Below, in pieces: positions 6,594-8,938 of a stretch of 8,938 bases of DNA. This DNA is from Alphaproteobacteria bacterium (GTDB lineage: Bacteria; Pseudomonadota; Alphaproteobacteria; RF32; CAG-239), in the NCBI GenBank assembly GCA_017645485.1, contig JAGCOI010000218.1, forward strand, positions 1-8,938, written 5' to 3'. How positions within the stretch are numbered: position 1 is the stretch's first letter; each line of letters begins with the position of its first letter. The notes below the pieces were generated by a model that saw only the letters and a list, made by a program, of their open reading frames with translations, had not been told where the DNA came from and made no database searches. Position numbers and translations under genes: made by a program.

Positions 6594-7970
6594 TCAAAAC
6601 CGCTTGTTATTCATCGGGTAAAAGGGCATTTGTCCTTTTGCACCAAACTTCATTAAATGAGAAAGTCCTTTGATAGCGCCGAATTTTCCCATTTGTTTCA
6701 TCATTGAAGCCATTTGCTCATACGATTTTAAGAGTTTATTGACTTCGCAAACCTCCACACCGGCCCCCGAAGCAATACGCCGTTTACGACTTGCTTTAAT
6801 AATGTCCGGATTCATTCTTTCCTGTTTTGTCATTGAAAGAATAATAGCCTCTTGTTTTTTCAATATTTCATCACCGTTGATTTGTTCCAGTTGCGCTTTA
6901 TATTTTGCAATTCCCGGAATCATTGATAAAATACTGCCCATAGAGCCGAGTTTTTTCATTTGTCGCATTTGAGAAAGCAAATCATTCAAATCAAATTTGC
7001 CCTTCATCATTGCTTTCATATCTTTTTCGGCTTGTTCTTTATCAACCGTCTCCATGGCTTTTTCAACAAGGCTGACCACATCACCCTGTCCCAAAATCCG
7101 ACCGGCGATGCGATCCGCGTGAAAAACTTCCAATTCATCGATTTTTTCACCCAAACCCAAATATTTAATCGGCACACCCGAAACCATCTTCATGGACAAA
7201 GCGGCACCGGCGCGCGATGAACCGTCCACCCTTGTTAAAACAAGCCCCGTTAAGCCGAGTTGTTCGTTAAACGCTTTGGCCACCTGACAGGCTTCCTGAC
7301 CGATTAAAGCATCGGCCACAAGCAAAATTTCCGTCGGGTTTGAAATTTTCTTAATTTCCACAACCTCATTCATTAACGCTTCATCAATCTGAAGCCGACC
7401 GGCCGTATCCAAAAACAAAATATCATAAACCCCCGTTTTAGCGGCATTTAAGGCACGCTTGGTAATTTCTGCCGGTTTTTCGCCTTCAACAATCGGTAAT
7501 GTATCAACACCTGTTTGCAGTCCGAGTTGCGCCAATTGTTCACGCGCGGCCGGACGATACACGTCGAGTGAAGCCATCAAAATACGCTTATTTTTCTTAA
7601 GTTTATTTGCAATTTTAGCTGTTGTTGTCGTTTTACCGGAACCTTGCAGGCCAACCATTAAAACAACCACGGGTGCCGGCGCGTTTAAATTAAGCTCTGT
7701 TTGTTCATCGCCCAAAAGTTTTACAAGCTCATCATGCACGATTTTAACAACCATCTGCCCCGGTTGCACCGAACGCACAACTTTTTCGCCGAGTGCCTGC
7801 TCTTTCACATGCGCGATAAAATCTTTTACGACCGAAAGTGAAACATCAGCCTCAAGCAAGGCTATTCTGATTTCGCGCATAGCCGAATCGATATCTGCTT
7901 CCGAAAGCACACCTCTTGATGTTATTTTCGAAAAAACGGCGCCTAATTTATCGGTCAATGCCTCAAACAA
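6594..7970 (-). CDS. ffh: Signal recognition particle GTPase Ffh (SRP54)
   Basis: Ffh binds 4.5S RNA and signal sequences and hands translating ribosomes to FtsY. I place the start at TTG 7970 (458 aa): AAAGGA lies nine bases before it and the protein then begins MFEALTDKLG, as Ffh usually does. The GTG at 7988 would put the Shine-Dalgarno inside the gene. NG domain: GLQGSGKTTT (107-116), DVYRPAAREQL (136-146), DTAGRLQ (188-194), TRVDG (246-250, Arg for the usual Lys of TKxD) and GLGEK (272-276). The methionine-rich M domain (about 315-435) carries the RNA-binding SRKRRIASGAG (394-404). It is first in the operon after a promoter near 8103-8131. The 4.5S RNA gene is not in the window. Confidence 0.97.
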   Translation of the reverse strand: MFEALTDKLGAVFSKITSRGVLSEADIDSAMREIRIALLEADVSLSVVKDFIAHVKEQALGEKVVRSVQPGQMVVKIVHDELVKLLGDEQTELNLNAPAPVVVLMVGLQGSGKTTTTAKIANKLKKNKRILMASLDVYRPAAREQLAQLGLQTGVDTLPIVEGEKPAEITKRALNAAKTGVYDILFLDTAGRLQIDEALMNEVVEIKKISNPTEILLVADALIGQEACQVAKAFNEQLGLTGLVLTRVDGSSRAGAALSMKMVSGVPIKYLGLGEKIDELEVFHADRIAGRILGQGDVVSLVEKAMETVDKEQAEKDMKAMMKGKFDLNDLLSQMRQMKKLGSMGSILSMIPGIAKYKAQLEQINGDEILKKQEAIILSMTKQERMNPDIIKASRKRRIASGAGVEVCEVNKLLKSYEQMASMMKQMGKFGAIKGLSHLMKFGAKGQMPFYPMNNKRF

Positions 7971-8020
7971 AAGTTTATTTCCTTTCACATTTTAAGGGCT
8001 TATTCTACAAATAAAATCCG

Positions 8021-8065
8021 CGCCAGTGTGCGAACCCTCGCTGACTGGCGGCACGCCTTGGCGTG
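8021..8065. other. GC-rich nested hairpin in the ffh leader
   Basis: CGCCAGT (8021-8027) pairs with ACTGGCG (8044-8050), and inside it GCGA (8030-8033) pairs with TCGC (8038-8041) around ACCC, with a symmetric 2x2 mismatch between. A second short palindrome, CACGCC-TT-GGCGTG (8052-8065), abuts it. Both lie in the leader expected from the 8103-8131 promoter. The block is far richer in GC than its surroundings. On the minus strand ATTTTATTT follows, too broken for a confident terminator. It could be an attenuator, a leader structure or a copy of a dispersed palindromic repeat. It matches no RNA family I know. Confidence 0.6.
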
Positions 8066-8102
8066 ATATGTAAAACAAACTCTACAAAGTTAATTTGAGG
8101 TT

Positions 8103-8131
8103 TCTATAAGCTTTTTTTCTCATAGAGTCAA
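8103..8131 (-). promoter_or_regulatory. Sigma70-type promoter for ffh and the downstream operon
   Basis: TTGACT (8126-8131) and TATAGA (8103-8108) are exactly 17 nt apart on the minus strand. Predicted transcription starts near 8096, leaving a leader of about 125 nt before the TTG start of ffh. This is the best promoter match in the window and lies just downstream of the rlmN stop, where an operon start is expected. Confidence 0.75.
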
Positions 8132-8149
8132 GAGATTTTTTATACCTCT

Positions 8150-8938
8150 TTAATTCATGTTTTTGGATTTCAGTTGCCCGCAAGCCGCTAAAATATCTTG
8201 TCCGCGCGCCACACGAACGGGGCATGCAAACCCCGCTTTATTCAAAAGCGCCGCAAATTTATTAACCGCTTCGGGTGAACTTGGCTTAAAAGCACACCCC
8301 GGCCACGGATTAAAAGGTATCAAATTAAATGTCGCTCTGATTTTATGTTTTTGAAGCAGTCCGATTAACTCTCGCGCATTTTCTTCACTGTCATTGATGC
8401 CGTCAAGCATTAAATATTCAAATGTCACATACCTGCTGCCGTCTTTTGCCTGATATTCACGGCAGGCCTTCAACACCTGACCGATGGGATAAACTTTATT
8501 AATCGGCATTAACGCATTTCTTATCTCATCATTCGGCGCATGTAATGAAATTGCCAAACGCACTCCTGTTTTTTCCAAAACATCATTTATTTCGGGTGCA
8601 ATACCGCAGGTTGACATTGTAATACGCCTTCTTGAAATACCGATACCGTCACCGTCCGATAAAATATTTAACGCCTTAATCACGTTTTCTTTATTTTGAA
8701 GCGGCTCACCCATGCCCATCACAACAATATTCGACAACATGCGTGTCGTATCGGTCGGGCTCGGCCATTCTCCGTATGCATCACGCGCCACCATAAATTG
8801 CATCACGATTTCTCCGGCCGTTAGATTTCGTGTCAGTTTTTGACTGCCCGTATGGCAAAATTTACACCCCATCAAACAACCGACCTGTGTCGAAACACAC
8901 ACTGCCCCGCGGTCTGTTTCCGGAATATAAACCGTTTC
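8150..8938 (-). CDS. rlmN: Dual-specificity 23S rRNA/tRNA A-C2 methyltransferase RlmN, 5' end cut by window
   Basis: RlmN is a radical-SAM enzyme that methylates C2 of A2503 in 23S rRNA and A37 in some tRNAs. The frame stays open to the right edge (262 codons plus stop), and the residues before the internal GTG at 8902 (ETVYIPETDRGA) are family-typical, so the gene continues outside; about 100 N-terminal residues should be missing. The visible part begins in the radical-SAM domain: CVSTQVGCLMGCKFCHTG has the iron-sulphur cysteines CxxxCxxC (residues 21, 25, 28 from the edge). Then come NIVVMGMGEPLQN, RRITMSTCG, LAISLHAPNDE, FEYLMLDGIND and FNLIPFNPWPG. The C-terminal VRVARGQDILAACGQL holds the methyl-carrying cysteine (E. 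coli C355). All key residues visible here are intact. Confidence 0.97.
   Translation of the reverse strand, partial: ETVYIPETDRGAVCVSTQVGCLMGCKFCHTGSQKLTRNLTAGEIVMQFMVARDAYGEWPSPTDTTRMLSNIVVMGMGEPLQNKENVIKALNILSDGDGIGISRRRITMSTCGIAPEINDVLEKTGVRLAISLHAPNDEIRNALMPINKVYPIGQVLKACREYQAKDGSRYVTFEYLMLDGINDSEENARELIGLLQKHKIRATFNLIPFNPWPGCAFKPSSPEAVNKFAALLNKAGFACPVRVARGQDILAACGQLKSKNMN

Noticed and set aside
7459..7995. Plus-strand open frame of 178 codons opposite ffh
   Set aside because: It is fully antisense to the conserved NG domain of ffh, with Ser/Thr-rich sequence typical of shadow frames and no family match.
7989..8149. 4.5S SRP RNA or a tRNA in the gap before ffh
   Set aside because: The gap is structured and next to ffh, but the conserved SRP GGAA-type tetraloop and asymmetric loop motif are missing on both strands, and no tRNA cloverleaf can be folded.
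1..8938. CRISPR array, insertion sequence or integrase
   Set aside because: No regularly spaced direct repeats, transposase or integrase motifs, or terminal inverted repeats were seen on either strand.

Overview
The window carries ten protein genes, all on the minus strand, so the biological order runs from high to low coordinates. It splits into a housekeeping translation/secretion block (about 8938 to 4414) and an accessory cell-envelope block (4276 to 1). Nothing convincing is coded on the plus strand. The base composition is AT-rich. The order ffh-rpsP-rimM-trmD-rplS, and the RpsP and RplS proteins with charged or alanine-rich C-terminal tails, suggest an AT-rich alphaproteobacterium, perhaps an uncultured host-associated lineage. 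That placement is inference from gene order and protein style; no 16S or other marker is present.

Housekeeping block: the 3' two-thirds or so of rlmN (radical-SAM 23S rRNA/tRNA methyltransferase) enters from the right edge. A 179-bp gap follows (7971 to 8149). It holds a good sigma70-type promoter (TTGACT, 17 nt, TATAGA) and a GC-rich nested hairpin in the predicted leader of ffh. ffh (SRP GTPase) most likely starts at a TTG codon behind a strong Shine-Dalgarno. Then come rpsP (bS16), rimM (30S maturation factor), trmD (tRNA m1G37 methyltransferase, overlapping rimM by 8 bp) and rplS (bL19). Weaker promoter candidates precede rpsP and rplS. A 10-bp hairpin plus T-tract right after rplS is a clear intrinsic terminator and closes the block.

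Accessory block: four genes lie beyond the terminator. They are (1) a membrane-anchored CotH-family kinase-like protein, (2) a soluble VTC-fold (polyphosphate polymerase-like) protein, (3) a DUF4956 membrane protein with a C-terminal soluble domain, and (4) a large exported protein with a lamin-tail domain, a chitobiase/hexosaminidase-C-like beta domain and the start of a second CotH domain, which runs off the left edge. Genes 1-2 overlap by 23 bp and genes 2-3 by 4 bp (ATGA), so they are probably translationally coupled; gene 4 follows after 66 bp.

How the accessory genes could work together (inference): the VTC-like enzyme would make or bind an inorganic polyanion in the cytosol, the DUF4956 protein would sit in the membrane beside it, and the two CotH-type proteins would act outside the membrane as kinase-like enzymes. 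CotH, VTC and DUF4956 genes are known to occur together in bacterial genomes, but I know of no established function for the set. It is the most interesting part of the window.
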